This document shows positions 1 to 5,709 of a stretch of 7,664 bases of DNA, piece by piece. The stretch is taken from the NCBI GenBank assembly GCA_007123655.1, contig SKKR01000589.1, forward strand, positions 1 through 7,664. Reading direction: 5' to 3'. Source of the stretch: Thermomicrobiaceae bacterium. GTDB taxonomy: Bacteria; Chloroflexota; Chloroflexia; Thermomicrobiales; Thermomicrobiaceae. The notes under the pieces were generated by a model. It did not search any database. It saw nothing but the letters and a program-made list of their open reading frames with translations, and was not told the DNA's origin. The position numbers and the translations under genes are program-made. Position 1 is the stretch's first letter. Every line of letters starts with the position of its first letter.

Positions 1-1054
1 CGCCGTCAGCGGTTCGATATCCGACGCAGACCGGAATCGTCTCGAACTCGTCGAGAATGTCAAGTTTGGTGAGCGCAACTTCATTCAGGCCGTTGATTCG
101 CGCCGCGTATCGACCCGCGACGGCGTCGAACCAGCCAGTGCGTCGCGGTCGCCCTGTCGTCGTGCCGAACTCCTTGCCACGCTCCCGCAGGATCGCTCCG
201 GGGTCATCAGTCGATTCAGTCGGAAACGGGCCGCCGCCAACGCGTGTAACGTATGCCTTGTACACGCCGATCACCCGGTCAACCTGCGACGGACCGATCC
301 CGGCTCCCTGGCAGGCGCCCGCAGCGGTCGGATTCGTCGACGTGACGTACGGATAGCTGCCGTAATCGATGTCCAGAAGCGTCGCCTGAGCGCCCTCGAT
401 CATGACTCGCTGACCCGCGTCGATCGCGTCCTGGACAACAAGCTCCGCCTGGACCGTATATGGCGCCAGACGTTCCGCGTATGCGGCGTACTCCTCGAGC
501 ATCTGACTCTCGTCGAACGGATCGCTTCCGTACATCGACGTCAGCAGTCTGTTCTTCTCGTCAAGCACCGCGCGGAGACGGGTGACGAACGTGCGTTCAT
601 CGATGAGGTCGGCAACACGTAATCCGCGCCGGCTTACCTTATCGGCGTAGGCCGGGCCGTTTCCACGGAGTGTGGTGCCGATTACGTCGTCACCTCTTCC
701 CTCTTCTTCGAGTTGATCAATTCTGGGGTGATACGGCAAGATCAGGGTCGCGCGATCACTGATCATCAGGCGGGACGTATCGATCCCGCGATCGTTCAGT
801 TCGTCGATCTCTTCGATCAGTGACTTCGGGTCCACCGCGACACCGGCGCCGATGACGCAGGAGCAGTCAGGGTAGAGGATTCCGGACGGAATCAGGTGCA
901 GCTTGAAGATGCCTGCGTCGGTCTGAACAGTGTGACCGGCGTTCGCGCTCCCGTTCGGCCGGACGACCATGTCGGCGTGGGCCGCGAGGGCGTCGGTTAT
1001 CTTCCCCTTGCCTTCATCGCCCCACTGTCCTCCGATGACGATCGTAACGCTCAT
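1..1054 (-). CDS. purA: Adenylosuccinate synthetase, 3' end cut by window edge
   Basis: PurA condenses IMP with aspartate at the expense of GTP to give adenylosuccinate, the first committed step from IMP to AMP, in the cytoplasm. I translated 351 codons from ATG at 1052-1054; the family is usually about 430 residues, so roughly 80 C-terminal residues lie beyond the left edge. Visible hallmarks are the N-terminal GGQWGDEGKGK loop (residues 8-18, catalytic Asp13), NAGHT with catalytic His41, HLIPSGIL (53-60), GTT..G.GPAY (127-136), EGAQATLLDID (220-230), GTTTGRPRR.GWFD (298-310) and the guanine-binding TKLD (329-332). The start is supported by AGGAG at 1061-1065, six bases upstream. Two motifs differ from the common form: NGSANAGHT in place of GG.NAGHT, and TTLRGNGPAY in place of the usual TT..GIGPAY. 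The identification is secure; the truncation is only a window effect. Confidence 0.97.
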   Translation of the reverse strand, partial: MSVTIVIGGQWGDEGKGKITDALAAHADMVVRPNGSANAGHTVQTDAGIFKLHLIPSGILYPDCSCVIGAGVAVDPKSLIEEIDELNDRGIDTSRLMISDRATLILPYHPRIDQLEEEGRGDDVIGTTLRGNGPAYADKVSRRGLRVADLIDERTFVTRLRAVLDEKNRLLTSMYGSDPFDESQMLEEYAAYAERLAPYTVQAELVVQDAIDAGQRVMIEGAQATLLDIDYGSYPYVTSTNPTAAGACQGAGIGPSQVDRVIGVYKAYVTRVGGGPFPTESTDDPGAILRERGKEFGTTTGRPRRTGWFDAVAGRYAARINGLNEVALTKLDILDEFETIPVCVGYRTADG

Positions 1055-1060
1055 GTCCGG

Positions 1061-1065
1061 CTCCT
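1061..1065 (-). promoter_or_regulatory. Ribosome binding site of purA
   Basis: The minus strand reads AGGAG six bases before the ATG at 1052-1054. This fits the start chosen for purA, whose first residues MSVTIVIGGQWGDEG match the family N-terminus. Confidence 0.8.
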
Positions 1066-1082
1066 GCCTGTGGCACACAAAT

Positions 1083-1110
1083 CTCACGCGGGGTGTACAC
1101 CGCGCGTGAG
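1083..1110. repeat. 28-base near-perfect palindrome between dnaJ-like gene and purA
   Basis: CTCACGCG (1083-1090) pairs with CGCGTGAG (1103-1110). After a single G-G mismatch (1091/1102), the centre GGTGTACACC (1092-1101) is itself a perfect palindrome. As RNA it would form a strong hairpin. It lies 29 bases before the purA start and 43 bases after the dnaJ-like stop. It could be a terminator for the upstream gene, but the minus-strand continuation is ATTTGTGTG, a poor U-tract. It could instead be a purA 5'-leader hairpin or an operator. The structure is seen directly; the role is inference. Confidence 0.6.
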
Positions 1111-1122
1111 GTCCGGAAAAAG

Positions 1123-1131
1123 ACTATACCA
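1123..1131 (-). promoter_or_regulatory. Candidate extended -10 promoter of purA
   Basis: On the minus strand TGG-TATAGT matches an extended -10 element (TGn plus a hexamer close to TATAAT). No convincing -35 hexamer lies 16-18 bases upstream. Transcription would begin near 1115, so the palindrome at 1083-1110 would be almost at the 5' end of the purA message. Weak evidence from a single element. Confidence 0.35.
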
Positions 1132-1152
1132 CGCGCTATCCCGTACGCGAGA

Positions 1153-2190
1153 CTAGCGAGCGGCCGCCCGGAGTTCGGCCAGTTTACTGAAGAATTCGCG
1201 TTCCTCGTCGGTCAGATTCGTTGGGATTTCGATTCGAACTCTGGCCAGCAAGTCCCCGCGCTTTCCGCCGGACAATGCTGGCATCCCCTTGCCGCGCAGC
1301 CTGAAGATACGCCCGTTCTGCGTCTCCGGAGGGATTGTCAGCGCAACTGAGCCGTCGACGGTGGGTACGAGCGCTTCACCGCCAAGGATCGCGGTATAGA
1401 GCGGGACTGCCACGTCCGTACGCAGGTTGTTCCCGTCCAGTTCGAACCGGCTGTCTGGCTTCACGCTGACTCTCAGGTAGATGTCGCCGCTCGGTCCGCC
1501 GTTGATGCCGGGAGCGCCCTGTCCGGCCACGCGTACCCGTGAACCCGTTCGGACGCCTGCCGGTATCTGCACCTCGATCGTCTTGCTCTTCGGCACGGTG
1601 CCACTTCCGCTGCATTGCGGGCAGAACCCGCGGCCGTTCATCCCGGTCCCGGCGCAGGACGGGCAACGTTCCTGTAGCTGAATGTCAAACCGGCGAGTCG
1701 TGCCATGATAGGCGTCCCGCAGCGGGATCTCGACTGGATACTCGTAGTCCTGCCCGCGTTGAGGTTGTGAGCGGACTCGCTCCCGGGTCGTCGTTCGCCC
1801 GCCGCCGAATGCATCCCCGAACAGCGTCTCGAAGAAATCAGAGAAGCCGGAATCACCGGTCGTGCGATACTCGTAATGAACGCGACCACCGCTCGGCGTC
1901 CCGGCAAACCATGACGCAAAGTCCTCCGGGCCCGCCGCGTGTCCGGACGTTTCCGCGTGCTGATAGCGTTCCCAATCCGCACCGAACCGGTCGTACTTGG
2001 ATCGTTTCTCCGGATCTTTAAGCACCTCGTACGCTTCATTGATCTCTTTGAAGCGCTCCTCGGTGTCGGGTTCGCCGGTATTGGCGTCCGGATGATACTT
2101 CCGGGCGAGCTTCCGATACGCCGACTTGATCTGTTTTTCGTCCGCGTCCCGGGGTACCCCCAGAACCTGGTAATAGTCCTTGAATTCCAT
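1153..2190 (-). CDS. DnaJ/CbpA-type co-chaperone with half zinc finger
   Basis: A Hsp40 co-chaperone that should stimulate the ATPase of DnaK and deliver unfolded clients to it. From ATG at 2188-2190 it has 345 residues. The J domain is residues 1-70 (MEFKDYYQVLGV, HPD at 33-35), followed by a Gly/Phe-type linker containing FSDFFETLFG, then C-terminal substrate-binding domains I and II (from about 150; IPAGV, GKGMPAL..GKRGDL). Within domain I only two zinc motifs remain, CPSCAGTG and CPQCSGSG (Cys176, 179, 190, 193); classical DnaJ has four and E. coli CbpA none. The frame stays open to an earlier ATG at 2230-2232, giving 14 more residues. I prefer 2190 because MEFKDYY aligns with the CbpA start (MELKDYY) and because the predicted transcription start (about 2234) would leave the upstream ATG nearly leaderless. 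A GAGAG at 2195-2199 could serve as a modest ribosome site. It could be named dnaJ or cbpA; I leave the symbol open. Confidence 0.92.
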   Translation of the reverse strand: MEFKDYYQVLGVPRDADEKQIKSAYRKLARKYHPDANTGEPDTEERFKEINEAYEVLKDPEKRSKYDRFGADWERYQHAETSGHAAGPEDFASWFAGTPSGGRVHYEYRTTGDSGFSDFFETLFGDAFGGGRTTTRERVRSQPQRGQDYEYPVEIPLRDAYHGTTRRFDIQLQERCPSCAGTGMNGRGFCPQCSGSGTVPKSKTIEVQIPAGVRTGSRVRVAGQGAPGINGGPSGDIYLRVSVKPDSRFELDGNNLRTDVAVPLYTAILGGEALVPTVDGSVALTIPPETQNGRIFRLRGKGMPALSGGKRGDLLARVRIEIPTNLTDEEREFFSKLAELRAAAR

Positions 2191-2240
2191 GTCGCTCTCA
2201 GGCTTCTCGTCGCTGACTCGGACGAATGACATCCACGTCG

Positions 2241-2269
2241 AGTATACGAGTTGAGTTAACCCATGTCAA
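2241..2269 (-). promoter_or_regulatory. Sigma-70 type promoter of dnaJ-like gene
   Basis: On the minus strand TTGACA (2264-2269) and TATACT (2241-2246) are separated by exactly 17 bases, an almost ideal vegetative promoter. The start of transcription should fall near 2234, giving a leader of about 44 bases before the ATG at 2190. The same CTCGTATACT string around the -10 is seen at the lexA promoter. Confidence 0.8.
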
Positions 2270-2270
2270 C
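2250..2270. promoter_or_regulatory. HAIR-like inverted repeat over the dnaJ -35
   Basis: The plus strand reads GTTGAGT-N7-TGTCAAC (2250-2270). The actinobacterial HspR operator HAIR is CTTGAGT-N7-ACTCAAG. The left half matches six of seven positions, the spacing of seven is the same, and the right half keeps TCAA. The right half coincides with the -35 hexamer, where a repressor would block polymerase. Because a -35 itself reads TGTCAA on this strand, only the left half is independent evidence. Confidence 0.35.
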
Positions 2271-2284
2271 TTTGTTGCCGTTTG

Positions 2285-2833
2285 CTATTTGGCGTATCGC
2301 CGTCGCCTGACGAGCCAGCGAATTGCGAACGCGAGGACCAGTATGACCGCAACAAGGACGAACGCGGGTATCAGGATCGCCAGGACCGAGACTATCAGCG
2401 CGATGATGTTTTCAATGATACTGACCCCCGGGTTCCCGAGACCGGCCGTGGAGACGGTGATCACGGGTCTCGCCAGCGCTTTGACCGCATGCACGATCCC
2501 GGCAAGCCCGGCGCCGAGTATCACCTGCAGAACCGGATGAATGTCAACCAGGTTCCCGTCTGAGGCGAGCATGAGAAACGCTCCGGCGGCCGGCCGGATC
2601 GCGGTCTGAATGACGTCGTTTACCGAATCGACTCCGGGAATGGCATCGGCGAACAGTTCGATGACGAGCAAAACCGTCAGCGTGATCAGGCCGGCATCGG
2701 TCGCGATCACGTCATACGGGGACTCCAGCGTTACCAGATCGGTAAACCGGGCAAGCAGGCCAACGGTCAGCAATGGGATGTATGCGTTGAGTCCGGCTGG
2801 AGCAGCCAGTCCAGCACCCGTGAAGATGTCCAT
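2285..2833 (-). CDS. DUF4126 family integral membrane protein
   Basis: A 182-residue hydrophobic protein of unknown function that I recognise as DUF4126. Family-like strings are GLNAYIPLL (14-22), PGVDSVNDVIQTAIRPAAGA (66-85), GAGLAGIVHAVKALARP (107-123) and TAGLGNPGVSIIENI (129-143). Probable membrane segments are about 5-28, 46-66, 83-92 with 100-117, and a long C-terminal one at 143-174, ending in a basic tail (RRRRYAK) that suggests the C-terminus faces the cytoplasm. The ATG at 2831-2833 fits the family N-terminus; I see no strong ribosome site before it. It lies 123 bases downstream of the DUF4013 gene, and no terminator is evident between it and the dnaJ promoter, so read-through is possible. 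No specific role can be assigned. Confidence 0.85.
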   Translation of the reverse strand: MDIFTGAGLAAPAGLNAYIPLLTVGLLARFTDLVTLESPYDVIATDAGLITLTVLLVIELFADAIPGVDSVNDVIQTAIRPAAGAFLMLASDGNLVDIHPVLQVILGAGLAGIVHAVKALARPVITVSTAGLGNPGVSIIENIIALIVSVLAILIPAFVLVAVILVLAFAIRWLVRRRRYAK

Positions 2834-2888
2834 GATGTGAGTCTCGCCGTTTGTTCAGTTGTTCGACAATCAACCTCGGAATCGCGGC

Positions 2889-2911
2889 CGGACAACGCCG
2901 ACGCGTGTCCG
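2889..2911. repeat. Inverted repeat in the DUF4013-DUF4126 gap
   Basis: CGGACA (2889-2894) pairs with TGTCCG (2906-2911), and inside it CGC (2896-2898) can pair with GCG (2903-2905) across a four-base loop with one bulged base. No T-run follows on the minus strand, so a classical intrinsic terminator is not supported. It may simply reflect G+C-rich sequence. Confidence 0.3.
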
Positions 2912-2930
2912 CGAGCCCGGCCACTATCCA

Positions 2931-2936
2931 AGTATA
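2931..2936 (-). promoter_or_regulatory. Possible -10 hexamer upstream of DUF4126 gene
   Basis: TATACT occurs on the minus strand in the same CGTATACT context as the dnaJ and lexA -10 elements. The position 16-18 bases upstream holds no acceptable -35 (TAACTC at 17 bases). The start site would leave a leader of about 90 bases before the ATG at 2833. Tentative. Confidence 0.25.
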
Positions 2937-2956
2937 CGGATGCCTCTGACGGCGAG

Positions 2957-3598
2957 TTACACCGATGGTTCCTGCGCTGGCGGCCCGGCGATCATCCCCC
3001 GGATCTGGCCGACCAGGTGTCCCGTGACAAGGTTCGCGATGAATGAGGTGAACACGACGCCGACGAAACAGAGAATAAGACCGAACATCGCAACGAAGCC
3101 GGCGACATACACGATGATGACGTAGATCAGGAGCTGAGACGGAATTCGCTGCGCCTCAGAGATGATATCGCCGATCTGAAACGCATCGCCCAGGTTTTCG
3201 CTGGCTGCAAGGCGCCCAATGAAGAGCGGCGCGATGAAATACAGCGCAATACTGTAGATGAACGAGATGCACTGGAACAGGAGGCCGGCCCCTCCCCCCG
3301 CGGCGTCATCGAAGCTTGCGACGATTCCCATCAGACACAAGAGCAGGATGAGCGGAATGCTGTAGACCAGATACGTAACGAAGATCTTGAAGCCGCGTAC
3401 GAAGTCGTCACCCCACTGGTCCCATTCCGGAAGCGGACTATCCGTGCCCAGGCTTACATTCCGAACAACTCGCAGATAATACCCTCCGACAATGAACCAC
3501 CCGATGATCGGGATGAAGAAGAGCAATCCTCCGATCAGAATTTTCTTGATCCAGTTCGGATCCTGGAACACGTATTGAATCGCGCGACCAATATCCAC
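2957..3598 (-). CDS. DUF4013 family membrane protein
   Basis: A 213-residue polytopic membrane protein of unknown function. The N-terminus MDIGRAIQYVFQDPNW followed by KKILIGGLLFFIP, then YYLRVVRNVSLG and LPEWDQWGDDFVRGFK (57-71), is the arrangement I associate with DUF4013. Hydrophobic segments are about 19-44, 72-95, 106-129 and 156-190; the last is long enough for two passes. The start is GTG at 3596-3598, chosen because a very strong AGGAGG (3604-3609) lies five bases upstream and the residues after it match the family N-terminus. A longer frame from an upstream ATG is not needed. The C-terminal tail (GPPAQEPSV) is polar. It is followed at 123 bases by another small membrane protein of unknown function; whether they act together is unknown. 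Confidence 0.87.
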   Translation of the reverse strand: MDIGRAIQYVFQDPNWIKKILIGGLLFFIPIIGWFIVGGYYLRVVRNVSLGTDSPLPEWDQWGDDFVRGFKIFVTYLVYSIPLILLLCLMGIVASFDDAAGGGAGLLFQCISFIYSIALYFIAPLFIGRLAASENLGDAFQIGDIISEAQRIPSQLLIYVIIVYVAGFVAMFGLILCFVGVVFTSFIANLVTGHLVGQIRGMIAGPPAQEPSV

Positions 3599-3603
3599 CC
3601 CGA

Positions 3604-3609
3604 CCTCCT
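3604..3609 (-). promoter_or_regulatory. Strong ribosome binding site deciding a GTG start
   Basis: AGGAGG (within GGGAGGAGG) on the minus strand ends five bases before the GTG at 3596-3598. It is the best Shine-Dalgarno match in the window, and it fixes the start of the DUF4013 gene despite the absence of an ATG there. Confidence 0.85.
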
Positions 3610-3632
3610 CCCGAGCGGGCCATGCCTATCAC

Positions 3633-3651
3633 CGTACGTGCTGTTCGTACG
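3633..3651. repeat. Inverted repeat in leader of DUF4013 gene
   Basis: CGTACG (3633-3638) is repeated at 3646-3651; since CGTACG is self-complementary the two copies form both a direct and an inverted repeat around a seven-base centre (TGCTGTT). It lies immediately downstream of the transcription start predicted from the promoter at 3660-3688. That is a typical place for a repressor operator or a 5'-end hairpin. Role unknown. Confidence 0.45.
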
Positions 3652-3659
3652 TTAGTTGC

Positions 3660-3688
3660 ATGCTAGCAGTGCCCGAGGTATACGTCAA
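3660..3688 (-). promoter_or_regulatory. Candidate promoter of DUF4013 gene
   Basis: On the minus strand TTGACG (3683-3688) and TAGCAT (3660-3665) are 17 bases apart. The -35 matches five of six consensus positions and the -10 four of six. Transcription would start near 3653, about 55 bases before the GTG start. It lies just after the glycosyltransferase stop, so the DUF4013 gene may be an independent unit. Confidence 0.45.
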
Positions 3689-3703
3689 AACCGCGAACTT
3701 CGG

Positions 3704-4924
3704 TCAGGATCCCGGCGTGATCCCCAGGTAGCGTTGCCTTACCGAACGAGCCGTTCGGTCCCAGGAGAATCGCTCCCTGGCGTCATGCCGGATCTGCTCA
3801 GAGTCGATCATTCCGAATTGACGCGCCGCATACGCATCCACGATTGCCGACGCGTGTCCAGCTGCGTCACCGGCACGCGCCAGCAGTCCGTTTCGTCCGG
3901 GGCGGACGTAGGTCCGGTTCTCTCCGACGTTGGATGCGACAACTGGCAAACCGCAGGCGAGCAACTCGAGCAACTTCACCGAGCATTTGGCGCGGTTGAT
4001 GTTCGTATCGTCGAATGGCACCAGACCAACGTGACAGGTTGACGCAACCTCTGCAAGGTGCTTTGGATCCTGCCAGCCGATGAGTTTCAGGTGATCACGT
4101 AGCCCGGCACGAGCAGCGTCCGCTTCAAGCGTCCGTTCAGCGGTGCCGTCTCCGGAACCACCGGCGACCGTCAGCGTTGTCGCTGGGCAACGGCCGACGA
4201 CCTGTGCAAGGACTTTGATCAGAAACGACGGGGAGAACTCCACGAAACGCGTGTACACCAGGATGTTCAGTTCCTGGCCAGTGACGCCCGTTTTTTCAGC
4301 GCCCGGCTGCGGGGACAGCTCCCGAAACCGGTCAACCGACAGCGCGTTCGGTACGCGGAGCATTGCGTTCAGCGGCGCTCCGAACTGACGGGCTCGATGC
4401 CACAGCACTTCGCTGGCCACCGTGACCCCGTCTGCCCGGGCCGGCCAGGTTCGCTCCTGCCAGTCGAAGAGCCGCCGTTGAGCCCGAGAGTACGGGAGCA
4501 CGTCATTCCAGCCGCCATCACCTTCCCAGTCGTCCATGTCCACAACGACAGGCAATCCCGACTGATGCAGACATCTGGCGGTCAGGTCTCCGAACCCCTT
4601 CGGCTTGAAGAGATGGACGAGATGAGGCTGGAACCGGCTGGCTTCCGCGACCATTTCACGGACCGCCATTGGCCAGAGCCGCGGCCTGACCGTCCTGGTG
4701 TTCACGTATGGGATGCCGTTAAAATATCCGCGCTCGCCGGCGCTTTCAGGAGAATCCCAGGGGACGGTAACGATGAGGGAGTCAACGCCAAGCGGAACAA
4801 GCGATTCGGCGAGCCCGGCGGCCCTGGCGCTCATAGTGCCCTTCGGCCGGAGCCCGAACGTCCCGAGCATGACGACCCGCGTTCGACCAGTCACGAGCAC
4901 GTCCAGCAATTCTGTTCGTACCAC
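3704..4924 (-). CDS. GT4-type glycosyltransferase
   Basis: A retaining GT-B fold glycosyltransferase, 406 residues from the furthest start, expected to transfer a sugar from a nucleotide-sugar donor; the substrate cannot be told. The N-terminal Rossmann half shows RVVMLGTFGLRPKGTMSARA (16-35), VDSLIVTVPW (47-56) and VVVDMDDWEGDGGW (126-139). The C-terminal donor-binding half starts near ILVYTRF (221-227), with LTVAGGSGDG (251-260), LIGW (281-284), VGLVPFDD (299-306), KCSVKLLELLACGLPVVAS (313-331) and RNGLLA (344-349). The first Glu of the usual EX7E motif is not present where expected; Glu320 is the second. The start is uncertain: GTG at 4922-4924 directly follows an in-frame TGA and lacks a ribosome site, whereas GTG at 4892-4894 (MTGRTRVVMLG) has a weak GGA upstream and is as likely. 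It follows lexA by about 100 bases; a link to lipid or cell-surface glycosylation is plausible but not shown. Confidence 0.88.
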   Translation of the reverse strand: MVRTELLDVLVTGRTRVVMLGTFGLRPKGTMSARAAGLAESLVPLGVDSLIVTVPWDSPESAGERGYFNGIPYVNTRTVRPRLWPMAVREMVAEASRFQPHLVHLFKPKGFGDLTARCLHQSGLPVVVDMDDWEGDGGWNDVLPYSRAQRRLFDWQERTWPARADGVTVASEVLWHRARQFGAPLNAMLRVPNALSVDRFRELSPQPGAEKTGVTGQELNILVYTRFVEFSPSFLIKVLAQVVGRCPATTLTVAGGSGDGTAERTLEADAARAGLRDHLKLIGWQDPKHLAEVASTCHVGLVPFDDTNINRAKCSVKLLELLACGLPVVASNVGENRTYVRPGRNGLLARAGDAAGHASAIVDAYAARQFGMIDSEQIRHDARERFSWDRTARSVRQRYLGITPGS

Positions 4925-4963
4925 TCAACGACTGTCGGGAACGTGTGATGTGGGCACTCACGA

Positions 4964-4979
4964 TCCGTTCCTGAACGGA
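4964..4979. repeat. Perfect 16-base inverted repeat downstream of lexA
   Basis: TCCGTTC (4964-4970) and GAACGGA (4973-4979) surround a two-base centre. It lies about 45 bases after the lexA stop and 40 bases before the glycosyltransferase start. As a hairpin it would have six pairs and a four-base loop with no T-run after it, so it is a poor terminator; an operator is possible. It is not a LexA box, as the half-sites are in the opposite order (GTTC then GAAC). Confidence 0.4.
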
Positions 4980-5023
4980 ATTGCGCACGCGAATAGAGCA
5001 GTCCCGATCGACGCATGTGCGGC

Positions 5024-5665
5024 TCACGCGTATGGGCGGAAAACGGTCACGAGCTTGCCCTGGATCTCGACGTTTTCCGGCGCCGCGTAGATCGGCTCCA
5101 TCTGCGCGTTCGCAGGCTGCAAGCGGATCTGCCCGTCCTCCAGATAGAACTTCTTCAGAGTTGTTTCTTTCTCATCTCGGAGCCAGACGGCGACCGTCTC
5201 ACCGTTCTCACAGGTCTGCTGATGCCGGAGGACCACGATGTCACCATCGTTGATGAGAGCGTCGATCATCGACATTCCTCGAACACGCAACCCGAAGAGG
5301 CCTTCTTGTCGTGCGCCAACCATATCGCCACTCAACTCGATCGATTCGGTACTCTCATCAATCTGAACGTCATCGAGCACCGGAATCGGCTCACCGGCCG
5401 CGATTCGACCGACGATCGGAATGCGAACGAGATTTCCGGGCTGGGGTTGACGTCCCACCAGCTCGATCCCGCGGGAAATGTTGCGATTGCGTCGAATAAA
5501 ATTGCGATGTTCTAACGCATTCAGGTTATAATCCACCACACTGGTCGATGAGATCTGGAGGTCTCGCTGGATGTCGCGAATCGTCGGGGGATAGGAATGC
5601 TCGTCGATGAACTGCTCGATGTATGCCAACATGGTCTCCTGGCGTCGAGACAGTTGTTTTGCCAT
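5024..5665 (-). CDS. lexA: LexA, SOS response repressor
   Basis: LexA binds operators of DNA-damage genes and cleaves itself when RecA filaments form. From ATG at 5663-5665 it has 213 residues. The N-terminal winged helix (about 1-68) includes SYPPTIRDIQRDLQ and SSTSVVDYNLNALE. The C-terminal S24-type domain shows the cleavage site Ala90-Gly91 in GRIAAGEP, the catalytic Ser132 in VRGMSM and Lys171 in ETTLKKF, plus NGETVAVW. The frame extends four codons upstream to ATG 5675-5677, but I prefer 5665: it has GAGG (5672-5675) six bases upstream, and MAKQLSRRQ fits the family start. The promoter upstream contains a LexA box, so autoregulation is expected. All catalytic residues are present, so the protein should be functional. 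Confidence 0.97.
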   Translation of the reverse strand: MAKQLSRRQETMLAYIEQFIDEHSYPPTIRDIQRDLQISSTSVVDYNLNALEHRNFIRRNRNISRGIELVGRQPQPGNLVRIPIVGRIAAGEPIPVLDDVQIDESTESIELSGDMVGARQEGLFGLRVRGMSMIDALINDGDIVVLRHQQTCENGETVAVWLRDEKETTLKKFYLEDGQIRLQPANAQMEPIYAAPENVEIQGKLVTVFRPYA

Positions 5666-5671
5666 CCATGA

Positions 5672-5675
5672 CCTC
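5672..5675 (-). promoter_or_regulatory. Ribosome binding site of lexA
   Basis: GAGG (within TGAGGT) on the minus strand, six bases before the ATG at 5663-5665. It overlaps the alternative upstream ATG at 5675-5677, which argues that the inner ATG is the one used. Confidence 0.65.
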
Positions 5676-5709
5676 ATTTCGTCTACTGCGAAAGTAGTTG
5701 CTTGACGGA

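Noticed and set aside
1539..2021. Long open frame on the plus strand opposite the dnaJ-like gene
   Set aside because: Arg/Ser/Pro-rich translation without domain pattern; it lies wholly antisense to a clear conserved gene.
2191..2232. Upstream ATG giving a 14-residue extension of the DnaJ-like protein
   Set aside because: It begins about two bases after the predicted transcription start and has no ribosome site; MEFKDYY at 2190 matches the usual J-domain start.
4397..4948. 183-codon open frame antisense to the glycosyltransferase
   Set aside because: Its composition looks like a G+C-driven shadow, and the opposite strand shows a full GT-B pattern.
4964..4979. Intrinsic terminator of lexA
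   Set aside because: Short stem, tiny loop and no T-run on the minus strand; kept only as an inverted repeat.
5015..5515. 166-codon open frame antisense to lexA
   Set aside because: The lexA frame has all catalytic residues; this reading has no recognisable features.
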